55,975 nucleotides of DNA from Maricaulis sp. Its GTDB lineage: Bacteria; Pseudomonadota; Alphaproteobacteria; Caulobacterales; Maricaulaceae. Positions 24,605 through 34,371 of this stretch are shown one piece after another. Numbering within the stretch: the first letter of the stretch is position 1; every line of letters starts with the position of its first letter. Under the pieces are notes generated by a model. That model was not told the origin of the DNA. It searched no databases and worked only from the letters and a program-made list of their open reading frames with translations. The DNA is taken from contig NZ_JASBRQ010000069.1 in NCBI RefSeq assembly GCF_030149425.1, positions 1 through 55,975 on the forward strand. Direction: 5' to 3'. The translations under genes and the position numbers were made by a program.

Positions 24605-26637
24605 TGCGCCTGCAACCGCGCCTCCAGCCGCGCAAGCGCGCCGGGAAGCGTCGTCATGACATCGCTAAGCTCATTGGGGTCAGCGATAATACGCGGCGTG
24701 AGCAAGACCAAGAGTTCAGTGCGATCTTCAGATTGGCTATCGGAGCGAAAGGCCCGCCCCAAAACCGGTACGTCGCGGAGGATTGGCACGCCGCTGGCCC
24801 CGCTGGTGCGGCGCGTAGAAATAAGGCCGCCCAGTGCCACCGCCTCACCGGACGGGATCAATAAGGTGGATGAGATGCGGCGCTGCGTAATGGTCGGGCT
24901 GTCGATGCCTGAGGATGTTGTCTGGGCAACGCCGGACACTTCCTGGCTGATCTCGATCTCAACCATACCCCCGGCGCGGATCTGCGGGCGCACAGTCAAA
25001 ATAACCCCGGTATTGCGATAGGCGGTCTGATTGACCAGCGGTGCGTCGGGATTATCGATTGAAACGGCCGACTGCAGAACCACCGGTACCTGATCGCCGA
25101 CCTGAAGCTCGGCCTGCTCATTGTGCAAGGCCAATACGCTGGGACGGGAGATGACCTCCAGCTCTGTCTCGGACGACAATGCCGTGATCGCAGCTTCGAG
25201 GTCGGTATTGAGATAGGTTGCGGACACACCGGGGAAACGCGCTTCCGGTGCGGCCGTCGCATTGTCGGACCATGCAATAGCAACATGCTCGTTGAGTATA
25301 CCGGCCCAATTCACTCCAAAACTCATGGAATCGGTCAGTGTAGCCTCAACAATCGCAGCCTCGATCAGAACTTGCGGGCGCGGACGATCAAGTAGTTCAA
25401 GAAGCTCGGAGATCTCGGCGACGCGCTCCGGCTCGCCCCGCACCAGGATAATATTCTGGTTCGGTGCCGCTCCGATCTGGACATCGTCAAGAGCCGCGCT
25501 GGTCATTCCACCACCCGCGGGCGTGCGCCGTGACGGATCGCGATAGGTCTGATCCGGCGCGAAGCTTCCCGCCTGACCGAAGCCGCCAGCCCCGGCGCCA
25601 TATTGCTGCACGCCCAGCAGTTGGTAGAGCGAAGACAACAGATCTTCAGGATCGGCATGTTGGACCGTGTAGACCAGCTGGCCCGAAGACGTCGCCATCG
25701 TCCGCGGCTCGTCCAGCCGCCCAATCCAGGTTTCCAGACGACGCAACAGTCCCGGCGAGGTCGCCATGACCACCAGAATGTTGAGACGGTCGATTGCGAC
25801 GAACTCAACGCCGCCAGCGGCAACCCCAAGCAAGGGCCGCATCTCACCGATCAGCTCGCTTGGCGAAACGTGTTGCAGGGTAAAAAGCCCGGTAGAAACC
25901 TGGGCGAACCAGTCCACATCGACCATTGCCACGGCTTCAGAGACCGCCGACAAAACCGCAGCCTCGCCAGAGTAAATCAGCACCCGGCGACGATCATCCG
26001 CCAGAGCCAATCGTGCACCCGGCGCGAGGGCGACGACCATATTACCGATCTCACTGGCACTTGCATGATCGAGAGAGAACACAGCTACACCGGAGCCAGG
26101 CGGTGCCGGCTCGCCCGGGCGCAGCAATGCGACAGCTCCGTTCTGGCCGGCCCCTCCTCCACGGACAACGGCGATAAAATCGCCGCGGTCAATCAGGGTG
26201 ACGCCGACAGCCGCAAGCGCATCGCGTAACTGCCGGATCACACCCGAGCGAGTCTCGATGTTGTTCATTCGCAAAGTGATCTGGCCGCGCACATCGTTGG
26301 CGACGGTAAAATCCAGCCCGAGTGCTTCACCGATAATCTGGTTTACGACCGCTTCAATCTCGGCATTGCGATAGGTGGCGCTAACGTGGTCGGCAAGCCG
26401 GTCCGGCCCGCGGCGCTGTGGCTGATCATCCGAGCGGATAAAATCGCCATTGCCATACGTAATCTCTGGTTCGGTTTGGGGCGGAACTGTTTGTGCGTTG
26501 GCCTGCGTCACGCCACCGGGCATAGCCAGCGCCATCACCGCCAAAACCATGCCACTCAGAATTCGATCAAAAGAGAATTTCAAGGCGTAGAACACGCGCG
26601 CCGCCACCATATCTGAGGGGCCAGACATCTTGCGCAT
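24601..26637 (-). CDS. gspD: T2SS outer-membrane secretin GspD
   Basis: This 678-residue secretin starts with a long signal peptide ending near GGVTQANAQ. N0 is at about residues 85-160, N1-type domains at about 185-245 and 250-315, and a third at about 320-420 with a Gly/Gln-rich insert. The secretin core follows (about 425-670) with EVISRPSVLALHNEQAELQ, VGDQVPV and the terminal LLVLLTPRII. It forms the gated outer-membrane channel. No S-domain for a pilotin is obvious after the core, though a short tail (about 20 residues) is helical. It is first in the operon, its promoter presumably in 26638-26978, and overlaps gspK by ATGA. Confidence 0.94.
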   Translation of the reverse strand: MRKMSGPSDMVAARVFYALKFSFDRILSGMVLAVMALAMPGGVTQANAQTVPPQTEPEITYGNGDFIRSDDQPQRRGPDRLADHVSATYRNAEIEAVVNQIIGEALGLDFTVANDVRGQITLRMNNIETRSGVIRQLRDALAAVGVTLIDRGDFIAVVRGGGAGQNGAVALLRPGEPAPPGSGVAVFSLDHASASEIGNMVVALAPGARLALADDRRRVLIYSGEAAVLSAVSEAVAMVDVDWFAQVSTGLFTLQHVSPSELIGEMRPLLGVAAGGVEFVAIDRLNILVVMATSPGLLRRLETWIGRLDEPRTMATSSGQLVYTVQHADPEDLLSSLYQLLGVQQYGAGAGGFGQAGSFAPDQTYRDPSRRTPAGGGMTSAALDDVQIGAAPNQNIILVRGEPERVAEISELLELLDRPRPQVLIEAAIVEATLTDSMSFGVNWAGILNEHVAIAWSDNATAAPEARFPGVSATYLNTDLEAAITALSSETELEVISRPSVLALHNEQAELQVGDQVPVVLQSAVSIDNPDAPLVNQTAYRNTGVILTVRPQIRAGGMVEIEISQEVSGVAQTTSSGIDSPTITQRRISSTLLIPSGEAVALGGLISTRRTSGASGVPILRDVPVLGRAFRSDSQSEDRTELLVLLTPRIIADPNELSDVMTTLPGALARLEARLQAQ

Positions 26638-26978
26638 CCGGTCCCCTCACACCACTCAAACGCGGCTGGTTTAGCCTGCGCACGCTAGGCGTAGCAGGGG
26701 TTCATGAAGCGAGCAAGGTGCGGATGAAGCGGGTTATGATGACCTCTAGGGAGGAGAGGCGGAGGACTCAGCTGACTGGCGCGCCTACTGCAAAAAAGTC
26801 GGAGCTCGCCCCTGCTCAATTGAAGAATAGCGTTATCGTAACGGTTGAAAAACCCAACCAATGCACCCGCTCCTACTCTCATCTCAGATCCCACACGCGA
26901 GAACGCTTTGCTAGCCCAATTTAGCTATTCCAAAATGGGACAATTATTCAAAAAAGAAAGAAAATAACGGGCAAACGT
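26638..26978. promoter_or_regulatory. 341-bp gene-free spacer between toxin and T2SS operons
   Basis: No convincing gene lies here. Just after the immunity-gene stop, the minus strand has a T-rich run (TTATTTTCTTTCTTTTTTG, about 26951-26969) that may help end the toxin transcript, though without a strong hairpin. The part next to gspD should hold the T2SS promoter. I see no convincing -35/-10 pair. Confidence 0.4.
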
Positions 26979-27611
26979 CTACACTCTATTCAACTCGTAA
27001 AAATCGGACCGCACACAATACTTATCCAGCTGGCGCCTTAGTTCACCAATATCACTCACACCGATTAAACGGTCTATATCCCTAAGAATCATTTTCTTCA
27101 AATTTTCATCCGACAATATTGTCTCCACAAGCCTCTCGCGACCGAGAGTCTTCGAAAGAATTGCGAATGCGACGAAACCTTGCAACCGCGCTGCATATAG
27201 CCAGTAACGGTTTCCAGGGTCCGCAATATATTCAAGTATAGCCTCCGGCCCGCATGATGCTATGCACTCTTCAAAACTATCCGAGGAACCATGCATTAGC
27301 TTTTCTAATATCGAAGATTTTCCAGGCGCGACGAATTCAGAAATCCGGCCTCCAATCAATTCTACCGGCATAGAGAACGAAAAATTACCAGGGTTATGCC
27401 AAGGAACCAGAAGGTCATGACCGTAGTTCGTCGCTAAGAAATCTGAAACGGTCGACCGTACACTCAACACGTCACAAACAAGTACAACAATATTGAAAGA
27501 GTGCTTCGAGTGCCGCCTCTGACGAAATTCGAATTCTACCCCTTTGCCTGTATCCCAAGAGATGGCATTTGAATCAATTTCATTTATCTGAGTCTTTTTC
27601 CACACATTCAT
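26979..27611 (-). CDS. Probable immunity protein of the Rhs toxin
   Basis: This 210-residue cytoplasmic-type protein has no signal peptide or membrane span; I recognise no family. It is AT-richer than surrounding genes by eye, as is usual for immunity genes. Its ATG overlaps the TGA of the Rhs gene (ATGA at 27608-27611), so its synthesis is coupled to the toxin. In polymorphic toxin loci the gene immediately after the variable toxin tip encodes the cognate immunity protein; the function is inferred from that position and its size. The helical C-terminal half includes LIGVSDIGELRRQLDKYC. Confidence 0.65.
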   Translation of the reverse strand: MNVWKKTQINEIDSNAISWDTGKGVEFEFRQRRHSKHSFNIVVLVCDVLSVRSTVSDFLATNYGHDLLVPWHNPGNFSFSMPVELIGGRISEFVAPGKSSILEKLMHGSSDSFEECIASCGPEAILEYIADPGNRYWLYAARLQGFVAFAILSKTLGRERLVETILSDENLKKMILRDIDRLIGVSDIGELRRQLDKYCVRSDFYELNRV

Positions 27612-30600
27612 TCCGAAACATGCGCCCCGTGCTCAACTTCAATTTCTACTCCTGCCCGCTCCAATATTATCCGAAGTGCATTACTCGAGAATGCGGCGTC
27701 AAGTCCATTCCCGGGCCCAACAACTCTCCCTCTATATCCCACCCCGTTTATTTCCTGTCCAATATCATTCAACACAGGGTTCGCTCCGCGCCCTCGAGCC
27801 ACAACCTCAGCATCCAAGTGCACCTGACGAGCCACCAAGGGTATTACCCCCCTACGGGTCGACTTCACCTCCACCCCTATAAGATGCCCATCCGGTGCAG
27901 TTATCATGTAATCGTAAATTCGCAGCTGCCCGTTCACAACGGCATTCGTTCCTTGGAATGATGGAGAAAGCCCTGCCGCGGCATCTTGAGCCATAAAATA
28001 CGCTACGGCCTCTTCGTGCTGCATATTGTTGATAATATACCAAGGAACTATAGTAACACCATGGGCAATATGACCAGTGGCCATATTCCCACTATTGGGT
28101 CGGCTGGCTGCGCCCTGGCTCCCCGCCCCTGGCCCCAATACATCATGTGAGGAGCCAGTATTAACTCGACCTCCACCTGCATTATCAGCTGCGGAGACAT
28201 TTGCGCCCGTAAAAGCACCTGAGCGGCAACTCGCAGACACATTTCCCTTGATTCGAGAGCCACAAAGACCACTCGGATCAGTCGCATTCAGCGGATCATT
28301 CCCGACATACGCATACAAATTCCACTGATCCGCATACCCGATCGGGTCGACCTGCAGGAACCGCCCGAGATCCGCGTCATAGTAACGAGCTCGGTAATAA
28401 TACAGTCCCGTCTCGGCGTCATAGCGGCGGCCGGTATAGCGGAACGGGTTCCCCGTCGCATTGCCGACCATTTCCACGCCGAAGGGCGTGTAGAAGAAGC
28501 GCTGCTGGATCGCGCCGGTATTGTCGGTGACGGCGAGAACATTGCCCAGACGGTCGGCGAAGTAATACAGCGTATTCGTGCCGGTCTCATTGGGCACACA
28601 GCCCGCCGATGTGCCGCAGTCGACCATCAGGATGCGTTGATCTACGCCCGCCCCCGGGATGTATCGGCGGAGCAGATTGCCCGCACTGTCATACTCCGCA
28701 ATTTCCATCTCACCGGCATGCAGAAAATCCGTGCGCGTCAGGCCGGATGTGTTCGGTCCCGTTTCCTTGCGCACCCGCCGCGCCGCCGGCCCGTAGCCAT
28801 AGCGCGCGACGACGCCGGTTCCGGTGAAGGTGGAGAGCTGGTTCTCGGCGGTATAGGTAAAGCTGCGCGCGCCGTCAGAGGTCAGATTACCATTGGCGTC
28901 ATAACTCAGGGCCTGACCGGACACCGAGGTGTACTGGTCGAGATTATTGCGAGCATAGGTCTCATTGCCAAAGGCCACGCTTGAGGTCGCCGGCGACCAC
29001 TCCCAGCTTGCCTGGTTGACGCTTTGCCCCGTCAGACGCCCGGAGCGGTCATAGGTGTAGTCAAAGCTGACATTGGTGTCGTTGGTGAAGGAGTAATCGA
29101 TCCGGTCGATATCGCTGTCCACCTCATAGGCGAGGAACAGGAAACCCACGCCTTCCTGCTGGCGCACAGACAGCGAGTTGGCGTCAACGCGCCCTTGTTG
29201 ATCGTAACGATACCACGCCAACAGATCGCCCCCATTGGAGCGGACATGGGTCAGCTGATTTAAAGTATTGTAGGTGTAGCTAACGAAATACCCATCCGGC
29301 CAGGTGATCCGGATCCGGTTGCCATTATTGTCATATTGATAGCTGACAGTGCGTGACACACCTTCCGGCGTCGTTTGGGTTTCACTCTCCAACCGCCCGG
29401 CAAAGTCGTAGGTGTAATCGAGCTGCCAATTGCCAGCACCATGTAGGTTCGGCGAGATGATTTGTTTGACCTCACCACTTTCGTAATAGGTGGTCGTGGT
29501 CACACCGTCCGGTGTGGTCTTGGTGGTTACCCGGTTGGACGCATCATGATCGAGATCGATCGCGTCCCCAGCCCGCGTCGTGCGAAGATCCAGATTTCTG
29601 TTGGCGTCATAGGTATAGCTTTCGCGATACCGGCTACTGTCGGCATTTCGGGGCAGATCCCAATGTGCGACGCGGCCATAGGCATCAAAGGACCAAATCG
29701 AGTCAAAATCGTCGCTGCTGGTTCCACCGGCATTATTGGGAATACCGAAGGCGGGATGAAGCACCCGCCGCTCGCCCAGCGCGTTATATTGGAAGGCCGC
29801 AGAATAGGCCTCATCGGCCGATCCGTAGGCTTCAATGATGTATGCCGTCAGACCGTCTGGCAGATAGGATGTCCGCGTTGTGCGGCCTTCCGGGTCGATT
29901 GCATCGCGCAGCTGACCGTTCAGGTCATACTCATAGCGCTGCGTATCCCCGGCTGGATCGATGATAGCGGAGAGCTGGCCCAAGCGGTCATATTGAGCTT
30001 CGGTCTCGATGAAATTGCCCGTCGGCGTCCCATCATCAGAAAGACCAGAGAAACGAAGTCGCCCGTTCGCGCCGTAGATGAAACGCGAATACTTCTGATA
30101 GGTCTGCCCGGGGTCACGGGTAATCCCGATTAGCCGGTTGAGGCTGTCGTATTCAGCCTCGGTCACATGATAGCGCGGGTTTGTGACCCGCTCGATATTG
30201 CCATGAATGTCCCAGACATAACTCCAGTTGAGCATCCGCGTCCCATCGATTGCTCCGCCTGTAGGAGCAACGGTGCGGCGGTGCCGGTAAGGCAGGTTTT
30301 CGCCCGGATTATAGAGCGTCTGGACAACCCGCTGTTCTCCAGTGGTCGCGTCCACAAGGGACCGGAACTCGGTCGGCAGCCCCATGGCGTTATAGGAGAG
30401 ATCAATCTGCTCGCCTTCAGGTCCGCTATAGCTCACCACGCTGCCAAATGTCGGGTGATACCCAAACGTAGAGTTATTGCCACGGGCATCGGTGACCTGC
30501 GTTACCGCACGGGGCCAGAGCGGGTCGCCATAAACAAGCGTCGTTACAAGCGGTGCTCCGCTCGTTCCCGTGCGCGGATGGATGGTCTCGGTCTTGCGGT

Positions 30601-33600
30601 TGCCAAGACCGTCATAGGTGTAGCTGACACGTGATTCATAGACATCCGGCGTCGCGGCATACCCGGTCCGGCTTTCTAGCGTGCGGCCCCAACCATCATA
30701 CTCGGTGACGCTGAGAACATCGCGCGCGGAAATGCTGCGCTCGGCGCGTCCATCAATGCGGAAATCAGTCACCGAGGCGTGGTCGAGCGCATCCTCTGAA
30801 ATGGAATAGCGATCGGTGATGAAAAACTCACGCACTCCCCCCTCGACATCAGTGACGGAGCGGCCAATACGCGGCTGGCGATAGCGTACAAAGGCCGCCG
30901 CCGAGACCGGCGAGTATGCGACAGTCTGAAGACTTGTGAACTCGTAACCGTCCAGTGTCTCCCGGGTAGGGTCATTCGCCTCCGCCGGCACCAGGACTTC
31001 CGTCAAACACTCTCCGTTCAAGCCCAGTTCGACATAGGGCCCACAGTTTGCGAGCGTCGTATAGCGATAGGCCACAAGCGGGGTCGGATTAATCCCGCCG
31101 GTGTCAAAATGCACCCAACCTCCTCGGCCCCGTAAGGCCTGGGACTGGTCGGTGAGCGCCCGAATGTAGCGTCCGTCTTCATTCTCGACCTGAAGGATCT
31201 GATCCCAGGCCTGACCTTTACGGCGCCCCGGGGTTTCATCGGGAAGCGGCTCGCCTTCCAGGAGCAAGTCCGGATAGGTGATATCGAGGAAGGCCCCGGC
31301 CGTGTTGGTGATGCGCGCCAACTGCCCCGTGTACTGGCTCTCATATTCCAGCGTAATGGACACGCCATTGGTGAAGGTGGTGGTGTTGGCGTGTTGGGAG
31401 AAGTAATCAACCTGCTCCACCCGGCTGAACAGCGCAGCGCTGTACACCACAACACCGAAACAGGTCTGGGTATTATCCTCAGCCGTGAAAAGCAGATCGA
31501 CGGTTGGTTCAATCTGGCTCGTGCACAAAGCGGCATTCGTGTTCTGGGCAAGCGAAGCCGTCGACTGAGGCGCCCACCACGCCGCGCCGGGCGCGCGCAC
31601 GAAAGTCGCACCACCACCTGGAGCACTCAGCCCCACGGTATTGAAGGTAACCGCATCACGCCATCCCTGCCCCAGGCTTGCCATCGCGATATCACGATTG
31701 CTCGCGCTCCAGCTCTGGCTCGCCTCCAAACCAAGCAAAGTCGCCAAAGTATGCGCTGCCTCGTAAGGCCGCGCATCGCGAAGGGTGCCGAAGGCATCGC
31801 TCGACAGGGTCGCTGCATGTTGCCAGTTGTGGGACCATTGACCGGAGTCAGAGTTATAGTTCCGCTGAAAGCTGAGCGAGAACGGAAACTCGCCTTCGCC
31901 CGCAGAAATAAATACAGGCTCCTCCAGCGAGACCGACCCACTCTGGTTGTCAATGCCCAGGCCGCCATAAATCGGCAAACGGCCTTGAAGGGCTTCCTGT
32001 GTGATTTCAGGTTCAGCAATCTCCAAAGGCTCAGGGTCGGTCGGTGCCACCGGGACTTCCTCTCCCGATTGCGGGTTATTCAACTTGGTAACCCCGTCGA
32101 CGAGGATATCGTCTCCCAGTTCTGGCAGAGACGCTGCCGCAGACGCAAATGGCATCCCCGTAGGCGCCGGCACGATGACCGCGGGATTGGTCGGATAGTC
32201 CAAGTTTCCAGAGAAGACCCAATAGCTATCGCCGCCGGCGGTAAGGCTGACCAGTTCAGCCTCTGCGTCAGCGGAGAGATCTGCGATAATCAGAGAAGAG
32301 CCGGCAGCGTTCGCCGATGTGATGTGATAAATCCGCTGATAGCCCGTGGGCAGCACCTTGCTAGCAAACGGTGTGGCGGTCGCAGCGCCGTTGTTCCACG
32401 CCTCAACAAAATCATCGCCGACATGCGTACGCTGAACTTGCCGCAAGGCTGCAGCCGCGACCGGCTCCGCCATTGCATCGATCGTATGCGCGAGTTGATC
32501 ACCCGCTGCAGCCCCAAAACGTGACTGCGCCGAATAGGTAGCCGTTGCCGCTATCGCGCCTTCAAACCGAACACGGTGCCGGTTCCTGCGAACTTCATCC
32601 CAGTTGTTGTTCTCACCGTGGGCGATACCCATCAGGTGCTGTGCCTGGCCGGCCTCATCGTTGAGGTCAGCGGCAAGACCCAGCGTTTGATGGAACAACG
32701 CCGTCCAATGCCTCCAGGTCAGATCAGACTGAGCACCAGATTGTTCGACGTGATCGGCCGGGTTTTCCCGGTAGGGCCAGAACGATGGAACAGGAAGGTT
32801 GTTAGGCGTAATATCCTTATCCGCGTTGACCCGATAATCATCGCGACTTGCATAGTTGCGATGCGGGTTAGAGTTCACTGCCCGCTCATAGTTGGAGACC
32901 ATTTCGCGGCGCGCGCCCCCAACCGCGAAGAAGATCTCCGCATAACGGTCCTGGCGCGGCATCTGAACAACGCGATTTGCAACATCTGCGTAGGCACCAG
33001 CCTGCGCCGCATAGGGCGCGTCATAGCTAAGGGTGATGTTGTAAGCGCTGGTCTCAGGGTTGGTCGGCACTGTCACCTCATTGCCGCAAGCCAGCAGGTA
33101 ATCGTCATACTCAGCATACCCGGCCGAGTCCGCCGGTCGGGTCGCATCAAAATCCGAAATTGAGGTGTGACCCACATAAAGATACGGACGCATCTTGTTA
33201 TCGCCACCAGCTACCGTACAGGTGCCTGCAGCCGTGCCGTAGGTCGTCTCAGCAACGGTGGTGCGGCCAAACGGGGTATTCACCCAACGCACGGTCATGC
33301 GCTCGCCATAGACCTCGTCAGCGAAGAACGTCTCGTTGATACCGTTGAATGCGACGGACAGCGTACCGCGATAAGCGTCAGGTACCTCGGTCCAGCTGCG
33401 TTGAGCGGTGTAGCTCGGAGCTATGGCATCAGAGCGCTCGTGCCAAGCCAGCTGACGCCGCCCCCCGATCACCTCATCCAGTCCGACACCATTCATGGCA
33501 GCGGTATCGAAATAAGATCGCAGCGACCCGGCACAACTATTGACCGAGCTTTCAATCGAAGCGGCACTTGTAGCGCTGTTATAGGTGATGCCGGACGCTG

Positions 33601-34357
33601 ATCCGGTGGAGTAGCTCACCGCATGACTGGCCTCGCTGAAGCTACAATTAGCCTGAAGCGTCAGATCGATTTGATCGTAGAGCCAATGACTTTTGCGCGC
33701 GGGGTCGTAAGTCTGCGGGGTCCCGTCCACCGTCGCTTCAACCCAGGTATGCAGCAGCGACACCCCGGTCACAGACGCTGACCCAAGCGCCGCACAATTG
33801 GTTGACCCGTTGACCAAAGCCGGAATGCCGCCGTCAGCCAGATGCTGACAGACCGCTCCAGCACTCAGCTGGAAGGTTTGATTGGTCTCATTGACGTTGT
33901 AGGCCAGCCCCATCCAACGGCCGAATTCGTCAGCCGTCAGATTGATGGTGCCCATTGCATAGTTTGCCGAATGCCCACTCGACCGAAGCAGTTCGACCAA
34001 GAGCTGTGACTGGTCAAAAGCGGTACCCGCGCGATCCAGGAGCGCGCCGCTTCCGCCCTTCTGCAAACCAAAGAGCGGCACATACTCAACATTGTCGTGC
34101 ACCCACTCAAACATCACCTGCGCATCACCGCGCAGCGCAAAGGCCAGCGCCTCAATGCGCGCATCATTACCCGGATGGGTCCAGTGCGATGAATGGGTCG
34201 TCCCGGTGCCGTAATAGTTCAGCGCTGAAACCGGCGAGACTAGGTCGCCGCTAAGCCGATTGGTCTCGACCTGAGCTGTGGCTTGCCCGACCAACAAACT
34301 TGCGGGCGCGAGAGCGGCCACCATAGCCGCAGCGGAAAACGTGTTAGAAAACTTCAC
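27608..34357 (-). CDS. Giant exported Rhs/YD-repeat polymorphic toxin with nuclease-like tip
   Basis: This is a 2249-residue protein. The signal peptide (VKFSNTFSAAAMVAALAPAS, cleavage near ATAQ) is followed by a transglutaminase-like head (about residues 75-225) with LLHTWVEATVDG and TYDPARKSH. The position expected for the catalytic Cys reads GTAFDQSQLLVELLRSSGH, so it is probably non-catalytic. A wall region (PIYGGLGIDNQSG, SFQRNYNSDSGQWSHNW) and many YD repeats follow. The Rhs core ends with RFLQVDPIGYADQWNLYAYV and DPSGL at about 2030. The 218-residue tip has a PD-(D/E)xK pattern: Asp2149 in RIYDYM, Glu2163 and Lys2165 in VEVKST, Gln2178. That suggests a DNase toxin. GTG at 34357 follows GGCGGAG; an in-frame ATG lies at 34402 inside the preceding gene. 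Confidence 0.85.
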   Translation of the reverse strand: MKFSNTFSAAAMVAALAPASLLVGQATAQVETNRLSGDLVSPVSALNYYGTGTTHSSHWTHPGNDARIEALAFALRGDAQVMFEWVHDNVEYVPLFGLQKGGSGALLDRAGTAFDQSQLLVELLRSSGHSANYAMGTINLTADEFGRWMGLAYNVNETNQTFQLSAGAVCQHLADGGIPALVNGSTNCAALGSASVTGVSLLHTWVEATVDGTPQTYDPARKSHWLYDQIDLTLQANCSFSEASHAVSYSTGSASGITYNSATSAASIESSVNSCAGSLRSYFDTAAMNGVGLDEVIGGRRQLAWHERSDAIAPSYTAQRSWTEVPDAYRGTLSVAFNGINETFFADEVYGERMTVRWVNTPFGRTTVAETTYGTAAGTCTVAGGDNKMRPYLYVGHTSISDFDATRPADSAGYAEYDDYLLACGNEVTVPTNPETSAYNITLSYDAPYAAQAGAYADVANRVVQMPRQDRYAEIFFAVGGARREMVSNYERAVNSNPHRNYASRDDYRVNADKDITPNNLPVPSFWPYRENPADHVEQSGAQSDLTWRHWTALFHQTLGLAADLNDEAGQAQHLMGIAHGENNNWDEVRRNRHRVRFEGAIAATATYSAQSRFGAAAGDQLAHTIDAMAEPVAAAALRQVQRTHVGDDFVEAWNNGAATATPFASKVLPTGYQRIYHITSANAAGSSLIIADLSADAEAELVSLTAGGDSYWVFSGNLDYPTNPAVIVPAPTGMPFASAAASLPELGDDILVDGVTKLNNPQSGEEVPVAPTDPEPLEIAEPEITQEALQGRLPIYGGLGIDNQSGSVSLEEPVFISAGEGEFPFSLSFQRNYNSDSGQWSHNWQHAATLSSDAFGTLRDARPYEAAHTLATLLGLEASQSWSASNRDIAMASLGQGWRDAVTFNTVGLSAPGGGATFVRAPGAAWWAPQSTASLAQNTNAALCTSQIEPTVDLLFTAEDNTQTCFGVVVYSAALFSRVEQVDYFSQHANTTTFTNGVSITLEYESQYTGQLARITNTAGAFLDITYPDLLLEGEPLPDETPGRRKGQAWDQILQVENEDGRYIRALTDQSQALRGRGGWVHFDTGGINPTPLVAYRYTTLANCGPYVELGLNGECLTEVLVPAEANDPTRETLDGYEFTSLQTVAYSPVSAAAFVRYRQPRIGRSVTDVEGGVREFFITDRYSISEDALDHASVTDFRIDGRAERSISARDVLSVTEYDGWGRTLESRTGYAATPDVYESRVSYTYDGLGNRKTETIHPRTGTSGAPLVTTLVYGDPLWPRAVTQVTDARGNNSTFGYHPTFGSVVSYSGPEGEQIDLSYNAMGLPTEFRSLVDATTGEQRVVQTLYNPGENLPYRHRRTVAPTGGAIDGTRMLNWSYVWDIHGNIERVTNPRYHVTEAEYDSLNRLIGITRDPGQTYQKYSRFIYGANGRLRFSGLSDDGTPTGNFIETEAQYDRLGQLSAIIDPAGDTQRYEYDLNGQLRDAIDPEGRTTRTSYLPDGLTAYIIEAYGSADEAYSAAFQYNALGERRVLHPAFGIPNNAGGTSSDDFDSIWSFDAYGRVAHWDLPRNADSSRYRESYTYDANRNLDLRTTRAGDAIDLDHDASNRVTTKTTPDGVTTTTYYESGEVKQIISPNLHGAGNWQLDYTYDFAGRLESETQTTPEGVSRTVSYQYDNNGNRIRITWPDGYFVSYTYNTLNQLTHVRSNGGDLLAWYRYDQQGRVDANSLSVRQQEGVGFLFLAYEVDSDIDRIDYSFTNDTNVSFDYTYDRSGRLTGQSVNQASWEWSPATSSVAFGNETYARNNLDQYTSVSGQALSYDANGNLTSDGARSFTYTAENQLSTFTGTGVVARYGYGPAARRVRKETGPNTSGLTRTDFLHAGEMEIAEYDSAGNLLRRYIPGAGVDQRILMVDCGTSAGCVPNETGTNTLYYFADRLGNVLAVTDNTGAIQQRFFYTPFGVEMVGNATGNPFRYTGRRYDAETGLYYYRARYYDADLGRFLQVDPIGYADQWNLYAYVGNDPLNATDPSGLCGSRIKGNVSASCRSGAFTGANVSAADNAGGGRVNTGSSHDVLGPGAGSQGAASRPNSGNMATGHIAHGVTIVPWYIINNMQHEEAVAYFMAQDAAAGLSPSFQGTNAVVNGQLRIYDYMITAPDGHLIGVEVKSTRRGVIPLVARQVHLDAEVVARGRGANPVLNDIGQEINGVGYRGRVVGPGNGLDAAFSSNALRIILERAGVEIEVEHGAHVSE

Positions 34358-34371
34358 TGTACTACTCCGCC

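Noticed and set aside
17438-26637. Type IV pilus or MSHA pilus cluster
   Set aside because: The calcium-loop GspG, the GspK helix-hairpin motif and the GspE zinc module fit T2SS better; no retraction ATPase or pilus-tip genes.
31391-32524. 377-codon plus-strand frame
   Set aside because: Antisense to the Rhs gene; no motif, Arg-rich shadow.
28262-34357. Several separate Rhs fragments or a frameshifted Rhs gene
   Set aside because: The frame is continuous from signal peptide to toxin tip with no interruption.
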